A DNA stretch of 64,000 nt from Kwoniella bestiolae CBS 10118 (Eukaryota > Basidiomycota > Tremellomycetes > Tremellales > Cryptococcaceae): the NCBI RefSeq assembly GCF_000512585.2, contig NC_089242.1:1736001-1800000 (forward strand). The letters are read 5' to 3'. Under the pieces are notes generated by a model. It saw nothing but the letters and a program-made list of their open reading frames with translations, did no database searches and had not been told where the DNA came from. This document shows, in pieces, positions 34,137-45,335 of the stretch (positions are counted from its first letter, which is position 1; every line of letters starts with the position of its first letter). The position numbers and the translations under genes are program-made.

Positions 34137-37100
34137 ATGGCTCGAGGTTCACCCAAACAGGCATTCGTAAGTTCTAGCAGATCTCCGATCAACCATCTCC
34201 ATTCACTTCTCCCTATCTTCCTCTTTCCTTCCTCCTTACTCTGTCCTAGCTCTTCCTTCCCAGACCTGGTTCACCCTCATTTAGTGGAATTCTCCTCCTG
34301 CCCTTCCCCTCATCCTATTCGCTGACCAAGACATGCCTGTTCTCAACTTGCCACTTTCCCACTTGTTCACGCTTCCATGACCCCCGAGCTGACGTGAGAT
34401 CCCCAGCGCCCTCCTGCTCCAGTACAACGAGCAACCTCATCCTAAAAGAATGCTTCCCAAAGCCAAAGTGCAAATGTAAAGGGTAAGCAGAAGCAGATCC
34501 AGAACCAAGACCAAGCTATCGTCACAAAAGAAGAAAGCTTCGAGATCCTCAAGGTCACCCTCGAAGCTAATATAGGGTTAATCTGTTACCTTCGGTGAGC
34601 GTTGATCAGCTGAATCTTCACCTTACCATACCTGTCACCAAGCTGATGTGCCACTTGTTTAGGAATTTGTTCTCGGACGAGGATTTCGATATGTTCTATA
34701 TCGCCAACTCGACCCCGCCCCCTAACAAGACACCCACCGAGCTGTATCAGTTGTCAGCTGCGGAAGCGAAGAAGTCCTATGGTATCATCAATGGATCCCA
34801 AGAAGAAGGGGCAATACCAAACGTTTTTGCTTGGCGCAAGATCAAGGAGAATAGAACGTAAGTATATATCAATGGAGCATGATGTGGACTGACAATCAAT
34901 TTGCAATAGTCCGCAAGGCAAAGCGTTAGGCAAGCTTCTGGTAAGTACAGGAGTTCACCGAGGTTTTGATTAGTACCATCAATCATTTACCTGCTTTTGC
35001 TTTTGCTTCTCATAGTCCGGGGCGACCGAAGTCCTTCGTGCAGGATATCTTCAAAGTCTGATGCTGGTTATATTCCTCGACGAGAAGGACCCTACAAAGC
35101 GAGCAAGATATCTAATTATAGTCAGTACTTTCAGGACAATCAAGCTAAGTATTGGTTTGTTTCTTGCAGCGTCGTTGAGACTTATACGTTTAACTTCTAC
35201 TACGATGAGGCGACGGGATCCCCATCGATGTCCATAGATCATGAAACCAACGATGAGCAAGGTCGACAAGGTCGATCTCTATCAGATCAGCACTTGACGA
35301 CGAAGAACCAAGAACTGGGAACCCCAATGACTCATCTTGATGTCAGGAGGTCGGTGAAGGTGCGTCCAGCAGGATAGCTCAATTTTCATATATCGGAGAA
35401 AGCTAATAATTCTGGCACCTCAGATGACTACGAAATCACTCATAAATGCGTGCCAAGCGCTTGTAGATCTACCCAGTGAGTTGACCTATCGTCCTACATT
35501 AGCTGTCTTATTGACATCCCGTTGCACAGGAAAGCGATTCGTCGATATCAAATTGTTTTACAATGAACATGCCCCGGAGAAGTGAGTGATTGTTCAACGG
35601 TGTGTAGTTGATCGCGCATGCTGATGCTGGGAGTGGATGATGGATAGCTATACTGCACCAAGCTTCGCCGACACATCCGATGAACCGCTCCATCTCGGAA
35701 CTAGAGATGTCAATCAGTCCCCTGTTTGGTTCTCGCTCGAGCAGTTTCAAACCGGCCATCATGGGTAAGTCTGCATTATTGATGTACGTATCTGTGGCTG
35801 ACAATGTTCCATAAGATTGACCATGTCAGCAGTGTCGATCGCTGACTTTCTGCCCATAATACCGGAGGGCAACCCGAAGGGACCAGAAGACTATGCTCGA
35901 CGCTTTGCTCAAGACGATGAACAGGAGCAAGATGCTAAGGAGAGGGACATCGTCTGGGTAAGTCTTTACCATGACAGCCTGGTCAATATCACTCACATTG
36001 CTGACGTCTTGACAGAATGCCAATATAGTAAGGTCGACCGTACGACTTTCGGACTTGGGGTTAGATGGAGTTAACATTACATTCCGCAGACTGCCCATGA
36101 TCGAATTCTCTACGATCCCAAAGCTGTCGACGTGATCAACGCCTGTGTTGACCGGTCCAAGGCCGTTCCCGAGGACAGCACAGGAGCGTTAAAACAACCT
36201 ATTGGAAGACGAACAGAAGATGGCTCGATTGTTCCGATTCCACGATCACACACAGGACAGTGGGCTCCGCGAGATCGAGCTGAGAAACCTCGCAAAGGAG
36301 CCAGATACGTGAGTATCGGAAACTGAGAAACTATGTCCGTTGACTGACAAAGATCACATGTACATCAATAGATTGCCGAAGAAACGCTCCAGATGTCTCA
36401 AGCAATGACTGATTTTACCCCTATCAGAAGAGGCTCGAGCCCCTTGCCCCAAAGCGGACATGATGAATCTATACTCGACACCCTTTTTGATCCAAACTCA
36501 CAGTCCTCGCCTGGAAATTCCACGCAAACGTACCTCGACAGGATCAACGAAAATAGAAGTGAAAATGGAGACTCTCATAACACTGACTCGAGCCCAAAGT
36601 CTCAAGAAAGCTTCAGTCGTGAGTGTCAGCCCCACAATCTCGATATGCCCCGGCTGACTTATGAGCAGAACATACTGAAAACGATTCTCAATCAGCATCT
36701 ATGTCGACACAAAAACTCGCAAATGCTCTTCACAAGAATGTGCACTTGAACAACAAGAGAAAGAGCAGTGACGAAGATAACGATAACGAAGAGCCTCTGC
36801 CAATCTCCCGTAAACCTCGAGCTATAAACACCATCATTTCCAACGCCATGAAGAAAAACGGCTATGAGCCTAAAACCACCATCAAATCACCGGTCAAGCC
36901 AAAGCCAAAGGCGAAGCCGAAATCAAAACCCAAAGCAAAGGCAACGAATAGCAACTCAAAACCCAAAACCCCTCGCAAGTCAAGATCCAGGAAACCTTCT
37001 GTGCAAAGTGCACTGGTAGATTCTCAAAAGAAGGCATCTCGCAAACCTGCTGCCGTCAAGAAGGAAAAGAAGCCGGTGATTCAAGACGATGAAGATGTGG

Positions 37101-38308
37101 TGGATTGTTTCTGTGGATCAAATGACGAAGATGACTCGATGATCCAATGTGATGGATGTTTGAAATGGTTCCATGCAACCTGCTTAGGGTGAGTTTTCGA
37201 TCATACAGTGACTTAGAAAACATACTGACACTCATACCATGATGCAGATTTATCGAAGCGGCCACCGCCTCCCAACTAAACGTATACTGCATATTGTGTG
37301 AAATGCGACAAGACAAGAAACGACATTGGCCCAAAGCCGATATCGATAAAGCCGGTACAGAGATGGCTGTCTTAGCGTTGGTCAGGTGAGTTGAGCTCTG
37401 TAATGGACATCTCCCCCGCGACCTCAATCTCATTGTCTGTATTATAGACGTGTTATGCAGGAACTTAGAAGAAGAGGACAGCTTGGTAAAGATGAGATTC
37501 CTGGAATACAACGAATGTTCGGTAAGTCATAGCCTCCTTGTCTCCTACGACTACGTTTCCTCTCACTCAAGAGGTGCTCGACGCTGACTGGTGTTGCTGG
37601 GCAGGATGTGAGCGTAAAGATGTCGATCAGGTGATGCTAAAATTGAAGAATGATGGTAAGTCAAGAGGTGACAATGCTCCTTCAGATAAATGACTCGCTA
37701 ATCTTTGCGCTACCCAGGACTGGTCGAGAAAGTGGTAGACGACTCTGGTGTGTAGATTGGCTGCAAAGCAAAGTCTGTACCAGCTAACGGCTGTTTTCTA
37801 GACGAGGAACCCCAAGCTCATCATTCTTGGACCTGGAAATGGCGGAAGAACCCCAACGCTGTCAAACGTTTTGCCAGCTTCTTTCAGTACGGTAAGGGCG
37901 TGGAGAATGAGGCCTTTCCTTTCAGAAAGTGGCACATGACTGTGAGCACGAGCGGCAATGTATGTTTTTCACGGACTGTCTCACTGTGCTCGATTGACTA
38001 ATCAATGTAACACGCAGTATACTCCAAACGGTTCACAATCCCAATCTCACTCACAACCGCAATCCGCTAACAGCACCATCGACTCGCCTTTCCCCTCTCA
38101 ACGAAGTCGTGTGCCTGATTCCCAAGCGAATGGACCTGGACTCGAAGAAGATGCTGAAGGCGAAGAAGACCCGGAAATGTCGATTGACGGGCCCGCTGCT
38201 GGTCCTTCTTCCGACAGAGCAAATTCTCCATACGAACTTCCCTCCGTTAGAAGTAGCAGAGCTTTGGTTGCTATCGATTGTAGTGATCATTGGACTAAGG
38301 AGGCTTAA
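34137..38308 (+). CDS. HOP1: meiotic chromosome-axis protein HOP1 (HORMA, PHD finger, winged helix)
   Basis: About 20 exons; from 34663 on all joins are in phase if one GC-AG intron (35099-35169) is accepted. Exons include 34137..34166, 34663..34857, 34910..34940, 35016..35098, 35170..35359, 35424..35475, 35530..35581, 35648..35764, 35816..35957, 36016..36027, 36090..36308, 36372..36618, 36669..37188, 37248..37385, 37448..37521, 37605..37655, 37718..37747, 37802..37941 and 38018..38308. The HORMA domain holds SFEILKVTLEANIGLICYLR, LRAGYLQSLMLVIF and VVETYTFNFYYDE. After a Lys-rich linker comes a C4HC3 PHD finger (CFCG, CDGCLKWFHATC, YCILC) and then a winged-helix-like segment (MQELRRRGQLGKDEIPG, VMLKLKNDGLVEKV), the chromatin-binding arrangement known from HORMAD proteins. 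It organises homologue axes and recombination in meiosis. Exon 2 has an in-frame TAA at 34443-34445 unless a later acceptor is used (see findings). Confidence 0.85.
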
Positions 38309-38698
38309 GACGAGAAATAAACGACATTTAGGCTGATTCGTTACGAGGTGAGTGTCGTGGGGCGTCAACAGCAGGAAATCAAGTTGATCAGCTCCCATCC
38401 AGTATGTCAAGTGAACACATGTCAGGTGGTGATGATATCGATCAAGGTCAATCGTGCGATTCGTGAAAAGGGAAGAATAATGTCAAGTTGGAGGAGTGTA
38501 TTTATGAAAACATCGTTTATTATTCATCGATTTGTACGGCTATAGTTGTATTTATTTCATCATCATCATGTTATGTCAAGCAGTTTGTATGTTCGTTATA
38601 GTACGTATTTACATGTGTATGTATATGATCATCAATCAAGCTCTTACAGTACTGTATTCGCGTATATCGTCTATTTACTCTATAAATCTAAATATGTC
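38309..38698. other. convergent 3' region between HOP1 and the ASNSD1-like gene
   Basis: About 390 nt, AT-rich, containing only terminator-type sequence; nothing coding seen. Confidence 0.4.
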
Positions 38699-41116
38699 TC
38701 ATTCCACCAGCCTCTCACCAGCTTTCGGACCCTTGACTCCACTCCCACTCCCACCAAGCTTACTACTCCTCGTCCCAAATTGCATTGCCCTCTTGACCCT
38801 TCCCGAAGCCCTCTTCAACCCCACGCTCTCAACAGCTTTCCTCAAAAGTATCTTATCTCCCTGACCTTCTCCCAGACGAGGATCACATTTGATATGTACA
38901 GGTAGTGAAGAGAGGTACGAGATGAATGATAGTGATAGGTAGGGGTATCGTGCGTCCCTTGCGTGAGAGGAGAGCATTCGGTCGTCTCGTGATAAATTAC
39001 GGGTGGGGAGTCGAGCGATGTCCATCTGAGTCTGAAAAGACTTGGTGGTCAGCTGTTTCCTTCGCCTTGCATTCTTACAGTGTTGTGATAGAGAGTGCGC
39101 ATACCTCGTTGATGAGACCCTGCCATCCTTCTCGTTGATATGCGTGTCTATGTCTGGCGTAACCTCCTAGTTGTCTATCAAATCGAGACTCTATCAGCTG
39201 CTCATCTTGCCATTAAGTCATTTCGAAATACAAGGCAGATGGATAACTTACTCATCTGCTCCTAAGCCTGATATGTATACTTTTGCCTTTACGCGATACA
39301 TCTCCTCACTTCCTTGAAGAGAACCTATGCCCCTCGAAGCGAAATACAGAGGTAATGCAAGCGACTACACGTCCTCGTCAGCTTGATGTCCACTTTGAAC
39401 GGAGTAGTCAATCTCACATGATCCATCTCCGTTGAAGAAGGGTACATCAGATCAATCACATTCTGCCGATGAGCTCTGGCTTCCTACCCACAGTAAACCG
39501 ATATCAGCAGTGCATCACCTTCAAAAAGACCACGAACAATACTCACATCGTAGGGAACGTTGATCTCTACGAACCTCCATTCTCTATCTTCGCATACCTC
39601 CCTTAGTTCAGCTACTGCATCTCTGCCGGATAGTCTATCTGGGACATCGTATGTGGGAGGCGCGGGTTCTTTGACTTTGCCTTTTTCGTTGGGATTGGGA
39701 GGTTTAGGTGCAGGGGAGAAGGCAACGTTGATGAGGTCTATTGGCTCTGATGGCGGTATACATCTATGGGAAGCAAATTAACTTTCCGCATCTTGTCATT
39801 GGAAAGAGGAGAAGAAGGGCAACTTACAAATGGATGAGATATGCTAGAAAGGTACAATCGATCCCGCCTGAGAAGAGTACAGCGACCCTTGAATTGCTGA
39901 ACAGAAGACCGAAGTCAGCGATTATCCGGTCCTTTCATTCAATGAGGAAGGGCATTTGTTGCTATATTGAATCGGACAAGGCTTACCCCTTCTCAGGTTC
40001 AGGTATATTTTCCACCCTCCTCCTTACGCTCTCTTTTAACTGCTCGATAAAGCGAGGTACTTCTGACACTATATCTGGGTTCTCTACAGGTAATTCGGAT
40101 GATGGGAGGATAGTGTTGATTGGGGTGACTCGGGTCTGTACAGCAACACGATCAGTTGAAAACTGTAATATCCAGGGGTATTCGTCGACTCACCCAAGGA
40201 GATGAAGAGGGTCCTGGTTGATCGAGGGTACTCCGCTGTACAAGAGCTGTCGACAAGTCCATCTTCTGTACGGTACTCATTAGCATATCTATATAAACAC
40301 AAGTAATAAGGATCTGCCTCGACTCACCGATCCACCTTGCCCGCCTGAAACACAAATGTCCTTGAGTGATATCGTACCACCTTCACCCCCTAGTAAAGCT
40401 CGCATATCCATACCCTTCTCCCTCGCTAAAGACGACCGAGAAGAGCTCAGTAAAAACAGGCTGGTGCTTTCTACAGTTGGCTCGAGGGGATGTATGAGCA
40501 GCGATCGACGAGAGAGGGGGTCAAGTTGATAGTGCAGGGTATCTGCTGTGAGCTAAAACGAAGGTCAACTCCATCGCAGTCCCGATAGCTCTGATGCACA
40601 CTCACATCTAAATAGATGAAAGCGAATCTAGAGATAAGTCAGCTCATACTCATGATGAAGGTGGATACTTCGATCAAATCACTCACGGTCCCTCGATCCC
40701 ACTCAAGACATCCTGTACCTCCTCGCCATTCTCGAGCCTCTCGAATATCTTCCTAGTATCATTCTCATCTCTTCCCATATTTATACCCTCAAATATCTAC
40801 GTGTTCCTTCAGCTCGCAATCGACTACTTCAGAGATCCAGTCCACCCACCTGCCCATTCCATCCTAATACACCTCTTCGACCGACTAACGGCTGAGCGGT
40901 CAATTCCCCTCGTAGACCCAGGACAGTAGCTGTCAGCGATACCTTGATTCTGACTCCATCGTGTAATTCCACCGTGTGACTGTACGTCCGCTGGGAGTCT
41001 GGTCCTCGCTGTACGTTGGTCGAGCGGAATGAATCGAGAAGTGAGGAAGTGTCATCCACTTTGGGATCAGTGTCGGACGGAGGGAGCGGTCGGATCGAAA
41101 GAGTCAGACCACACAT
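38699..41116 (-). CDS. asparagine-synthetase-domain protein, ASNSD1-like
   Basis: Twelve exons (41116..40850, 40796..40687, 40627..40606, 40552..40328, 40265..40194, 40135..39987, 39896..39828, 39763..39547, 39483..39418, 39364..39252, 39174..39105, 39031..38699) give 570 residues, all in phase. The start is the ATG at 41116, because it puts a Cys at position 2 (MCGLTLSI) as in N-terminal-nucleophile glutamine amidotransferases; an upstream in-frame ATG would bury it. Later comes the synthetase half: VLFSGGIDC (PP-loop, residues 288-296), the ISGLGADEQLGGY motif and a C-terminal RDDRMLSSHARDARYPYL region. ASNSD1-like proteins are conserved but their reaction is not settled; ATP-dependent amide transfer is inference from the fold. 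The PP-loop ends in Cys where most family members have Ser. Confidence 0.85.
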
Positions 41117-41715
41117 GTCGATTGACAAAAACTTCTGCTAGATCTCTGGGCTATATCGACATGACGTTGGTGTCGAAGTGTGCTGATGAATGTGCTATGT
41201 CTGGAAACTCGACAAGAGGTGAATCTTAGTTTATCAGAAGTTGAACTTTTTCGGATCTGTTGACTTGATTCTTATCTCAGGCACGGACAGATCATATCGT
41301 ATACAGGTTACATAATCAACATGATATACCCAGCTCAGCTTGTCCCTCAGCTCGATCATTTTTTACGAAGATGTGCAAAGTGTAAAGTACACGGCAATGG
41401 ATCCAAGGCTGCAATGTGGACTCATCGATCTGGGCATATGAAACTGGTTGTGAATGTGTTACATCTGTACAAAGGACCACCGTCATCATTTCAAGCTGGA
41501 CAGCGCCTCATGACGCAATTTCGACAGACTCCGAGCGTTAACGCTTCTTTCATATAACGATGTCCTTGACCATATTGTAAGTCGTCACCAAGGAGTTCAA
41601 GTTATGCAATACTAGACGCTTACACTATAAGCTCCCTGCATTATACTGATCTAACCCTGATCTCATTGTCGTACAACTCACTTTGACCCTCTTTCCCCTT
41701 CACGCATGTCTCAAT
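41117..41715. promoter_or_regulatory. divergent intergenic region
   Basis: About 600 nt between the ASNSD1-like gene and the AT-hook gene. No coding exon seen. Confidence 0.35.
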
Positions 41716-42474
41716 ATGGACCCGACTGCACCAACATTCACTCTTGCTTGGGAGGCTCAGGACGCCAATGGTCATTCTAGGAGTTCACCTGTATTTGGTG
41801 CTCCCAGCAATTATAGAAATGACTATGGACACATCGCGCAAGGGTCCGGCGCGTCAAGTTACGATGACGAGCCAAGATCGGACCACTCTGTCGATCAAAG
41901 ACCAGTCAAGTCTCCAGCAAAAAAGTACAGACCTCGAAAACGCCCTGGGCGACCTCGTGAAACTCATCAGGCACCATCAGAAGAGACCAGTATGGCTACT
42001 TCGGGCTATCTTCAACCACCTTCTGCATGTAGAACCAACGGATCGACTGATGCACCTTCGGCAAGATGCCATACCGAGGCAGAGAAGGTATTAACCAGGC
42101 CAGGCTCGGCAACTAGTAATATCAGTACAAACCTCCGGATTCCGCCCCGATGTGAGGACTTGAAATTAGATGATTCTAATTTGGACTCTGACTCAGAGGA
42201 AGGGGTGTTGGGAGTGAATCAGTGGTCACCCCACTCTGAAGGCACACAATCCTTTCGCGATGATTCCATTCACGGCATTTGGTCCTCGAGGGAAAGTGAA
42301 AAGGCTATCAGAGATGGAATAATAGAACACAAGCTCAAAAATGCCCAGGAGCTGGCCGCGCACAAAGATGAGCTCGATGGGTTCATGCCTGCGTACTGGG
42401 ATGGACTTAAACAATTCAACGAATTGAGGGCAAGGCGGTCTTGTGGTGATCTTCGGAGTGGGGCGATGATCTGA
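41716..42474 (+). CDS. AT-hook protein (252 aa), otherwise unrecognised
   Basis: A single exon. The ATG at 41716 is chosen over one at 41683 because it begins like nearby genes in this island (MDP start preceded by AATATGGA). Residues about 72-82 read YRPRKRPGRPR, a typical AT-hook (RGRP-like core GRP flanked by Arg/Lys), which binds the minor groove of AT-rich DNA. The rest is hydrophilic and Ser-rich, with an acidic stretch LDDSNLDSDSEEGVLG and a helical C-terminus HKLKNAQELAAHKDELDGF. No catalytic domain is present. A chromatin or transcription role is inferred from the hook only. It stands at the left edge of a cluster of small divergent genes. Confidence 0.65.
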   Translation: MDPTAPTFTLAWEAQDANGHSRSSPVFGAPSNYRNDYGHIAQGSGASSYDDEPRSDHSVDQRPVKSPAKKYRPRKRPGRPRETHQAPSEETSMATSGYLQPPSACRTNGSTDAPSARCHTEAEKVLTRPGSATSNISTNLRIPPRCEDLKLDDSNLDSDSEEGVLGVNQWSPHSEGTQSFRDDSIHGIWSSRESEKAIRDGIIEHKLKNAQELAAHKDELDGFMPAYWDGLKQFNELRARRSCGDLRSGAMI

Positions 42475-42978
42475 ATGGACGTATCCAGGTCAAGCTATCG
42501 AAGGAGAACAGCGGTGAGGTTATCGTCATTGTAGACAAGGAACCTGTTTTCTGTCTATATAACATATGCATTGCTGTGGTCTTCCTAAGGAGAGCATCTC
42601 AGCAACGAATTATACTCTTATCGGTGACTCTTACAGGTCTTCCGACATTCTCGGGGGTGCTTCTGAGCATCGACAAAGGTTCACCGTACAATTGCGTCAG
42701 GTCATCAACCATGATTCTTCGCGATGCTGACAGTCCATCACCCTGACATCACACTGATATGCATGTTGCCTTCCATTGATCAACGGAGAGTGACTGAATT
42801 TGAAATTGAGGTCTTCGATCAGAATGGTGGCAATATTCGCCACACACTCACATCTGCTTATAAAGTATGTGTTGACGTTTACTAAATCTGGAGCTACCCA
42901 TCGTCTCTTCGGAACTCTCAGCAGAATCGCATATACCCACACAGAAGTTCCCTGAAACGAAGGCATATATATACTCTA
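42475..42978. other. intergenic stretch
   Basis: About 500 nt; several short open frames, none supported. Confidence 0.3.
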
Positions 42979-43548
42979 ATGAGTATTCCACCTTCGACCT
43001 ACGTAGATTGGTATGACACCCATCTAGCACCATCAACCATTACAGTACCCATCACCAACCCACCACGGCGGTTGGAGTGGGACGCAGAATCCATTCGACG
43101 CCAGGATGAATGGAGTCGATACAAAATCGGGTGTCCTCACCCCACCCATACACGAGACGATCTACCACCCAGAATATCATGTATTAGACTGTTGTCCAGA
43201 GTCATCAAGCTCAATCTGTACAATGGGTACAATAACATCATGGGAAGGTGATGTGCCATCTCATCAGTCAAGGCTGGAAAAAGGTTGAATGACCTCAAGC
43301 GAAGTGACACGCCTACTGAACTGCCGTCTGACTTATTCCCAGGAGTCAGCATTGGAGATGTATTTCATGGATACGTGTATATGTGTATGGACGTAGCATC
43401 TCTGGAATCTGGGTCTATAGACATCTCAGGAGAGTACATCAAAGATGACTTGAATGGGTTGGAGAAACTCTTTATCGATCCGGAATGGACCTTGAAAAAT
43501 CGGAGACCGCTGTTGAGTCTTGGAGAGATAGGATGCCGAGTCTTTTGA
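42979..43548 (+). CDS. small unrecognised protein, possible distant member of the NPLH/SCG family
   Basis: An exon starting at ATG 42979 gives MSIPPSTYVDWYD and later GCPHPTHTRDDLP, whose C-P-x-P-x-H pattern matches the start of the module in the two genes downstream. A GTGATG donor near 43250 and an AAG acceptor at about 43305 would join in phase to a second exon (PSDLFPGVSIGDVFHGY onward) ending at TGA 43546-43548. A further open frame at 43485-43712 (SIWDEFSDDDRDHEH) may be an alternative 3' exon; its SIWDEFSDDD resembles RDIWAQAEDD of the 44240 gene. The splice signals are weak, the second half of the module (Cys-x3-Cys-Gly) is not seen, and the gene may be decaying. Confidence 0.35.
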
Positions 43549-44239
43549 TGGTCGGACAGGCAGATACCACAATACCGGATTATGAAGTCCCGACGAGACC
43601 TGCCTCCCCAACTACTTGCTCAATCTGGGATGAGTTCTCCGACGACGATAGGGACCATGAGCATGCCACGTCCAGCTCGGCGAACCGTGCTTCTGCTCTG
43701 GAGGATTGTTGATACTGTACCGATGGTATGGACTTTTTATGATTGCTGGGGCACTCTAGTAACGGCCTCTGTTGGAAGGTGCCACTCGATGCATTGTAAT
43801 CATTTTCCCGCAGAACACCTAGACCCATGTGGTCAGTGAAACTGCGTTGCCTTCGAATAAACGTGATTATCCTGGTGGCTGTGAGACTTCAAAGAAGACC
43901 CACCAACTCAATCTGTAGTGCTACGATGTCATGGCACGTCACCTAGCGAGTTTCTTGCACAGCTGCACACAACCGTCCGGCTTTGTTGTATCTCAAAGAA
44001 TCGGCCAACTGGACCCACCCGGGACCTCAACATCCCTTGATTCGACAGTCCAGACTCCTGTGCAGCTCTCTCCTTTCGCTGCTACGTCAGGCATATCGAA
44101 GCCCTACGATGTCATTTTCGAACTGATTTTTGCAGGATATCACCTGGGTTCCAGTTCTCAAAGTACAAATAGACCTCTTCGAGATGTCGTGTTCGCAGAT
44201 TTTGTCCTCTGACTTTATCACACTCTGTGTTCCTTCAAG
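43549..44239. other. upstream region of the 44240 gene
   Basis: About 690 nt. It contains CACGTCACCTAGCGA at 43935-43949, a 15-nt word repeated at the same distance upstream of the locus at 46155, and a shared CTCTCTCC/CTACGTCAG block near 44060-44092. Confidence 0.5.
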
Positions 44240-45028
44240 ATGAATCCAACTACGGAGGAATTTCAGCCCGCGGAGACGACAGCAACCCAAGGCTCGCCAT
44301 TGGACGGATGGCGGGCATGCATAAACCCTCTTCATGCATTGCCCAGCTACGGGACAGCCTATATCCTGCCTGGAAGCAATGTCGTTCGACTCGAGACTAG
44401 CACAGGGAAAACAATCATCGCCTGCAGCAACAGTTGCGGAATCAGTCGAATGAGGTTTTCATATTTCCTCAATCGACAGCGGTTCCAAGCTTCGAAAGAT
44501 GGTAACAAGGGGTTCAGATACGACCCTACTCACGCGCTACCGTTCTTGGAAGACATATATACCTCGGCGGGTATGCGGTATGAAGAGCTTCCCGAAGAGA
44601 TCCGAAAAGACGATATACTGTATATCGAAGAAGGGGTTTTGGACGAACGCGGAGCGTATTTTCGGAGTATCTCTTACAATAGGTTATACCTATCTAAGAA
44701 TTGGACCGCTGATGAATATCGGGAATTTGAAACGACATTCATGAACTATGGTATCGGACCTACTATACCACGATTTGAAAATACCTCTTGAGATAGTTTT
44801 CCCCCGCAGATGGGCTCAAATGTCCCAGACCCAGATCCTTCTGATCCCTACGGCGCTAGGCCTCGTCCACCTGACCGTTTTGAAGGTAATCAATCAGAGA
44901 TTCGTGATATTTGGGCTCAAGCGGAGGATGATCCTAGTGAAACTCCTGGCTCGACGAACAATCCAACCAGCCTGGGCTATGACTGGAATCCTACTCCTCA
45001 ATGGGGGCAAGGATGGCCACAGAAATGA
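44240..45028 (+). CDS. NPLH/SCG-module protein A (236 aa), novel family
   Basis: Exon 1 44240..44750 and exon 2 44829..45028 join in phase 1 (GTATCG donor, CAG acceptor). From residue 27 comes a Cys/His module: CINPLHALP, then LPGSNVVRLET, IIACSNSCGISRMRFSYF. The spacing Cys-x4-His ... Cys-x3-Cys-Gly suggests a small zinc-binding fold. After it are LPFLEDIYTSAGMRYEELPEEI and GAYFRSISYNRLYLSKNW, then an acidic, Pro/Asp/Trp-rich tail ending WGQGWPQK. No signal peptide or membrane segment. I recognise no known domain. The same module, without gaps, is in the gene at 47553, so this is a real local family. The weak donor means the second exon needs transcript proof; without splicing the frame stops at 44791. 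Confidence 0.6.
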
Positions 45029-45253
45029 CTGAACTTCAGTAACGTCGTCTACCCCTTTCTGTTATTAGCGAAGACTATGCCACTGAATAAGCCCAACGAA
45101 GGTGCGAACGGATAAGGGTGGTTTACAAGGTGTACATTTCTTGGGAAAAGACGTCTGTGATATTGGAAACAGACGCTCTAGCTATATTTGACAGAATGAA
45201 TAGTCATCAGCATAACTGCTTGAGATCTGGACGTCAAGTTTCATGTACCTCCG

Positions 45254-45274
45254 CCGCTCATATCTATTGAGCGG
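45254..45274. repeat. inverted repeat, 7-bp arms, 7-nt loop
   Basis: CCGCTCA and TGAGCGG flank TATCTAT. Could form a GC-rich hairpin 3' of the 44240 gene. Confidence 0.7.
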
Positions 45275-45308
45275 GGGATGGGGTTGACCACGGTCCTACT
45301 TGTTCCCA

Positions 45309-45335
45309 ATGTCTTGAACGTCCTGTTCAAGACAT
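45309..45335. repeat. perfect inverted repeat, 11-bp arms, 5-nt loop
   Basis: ATGTCTTGAAC and GTTCAAGACAT flank GTCCT. Strong hairpin about 280 nt downstream of the 44240 gene. Confidence 0.8.
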
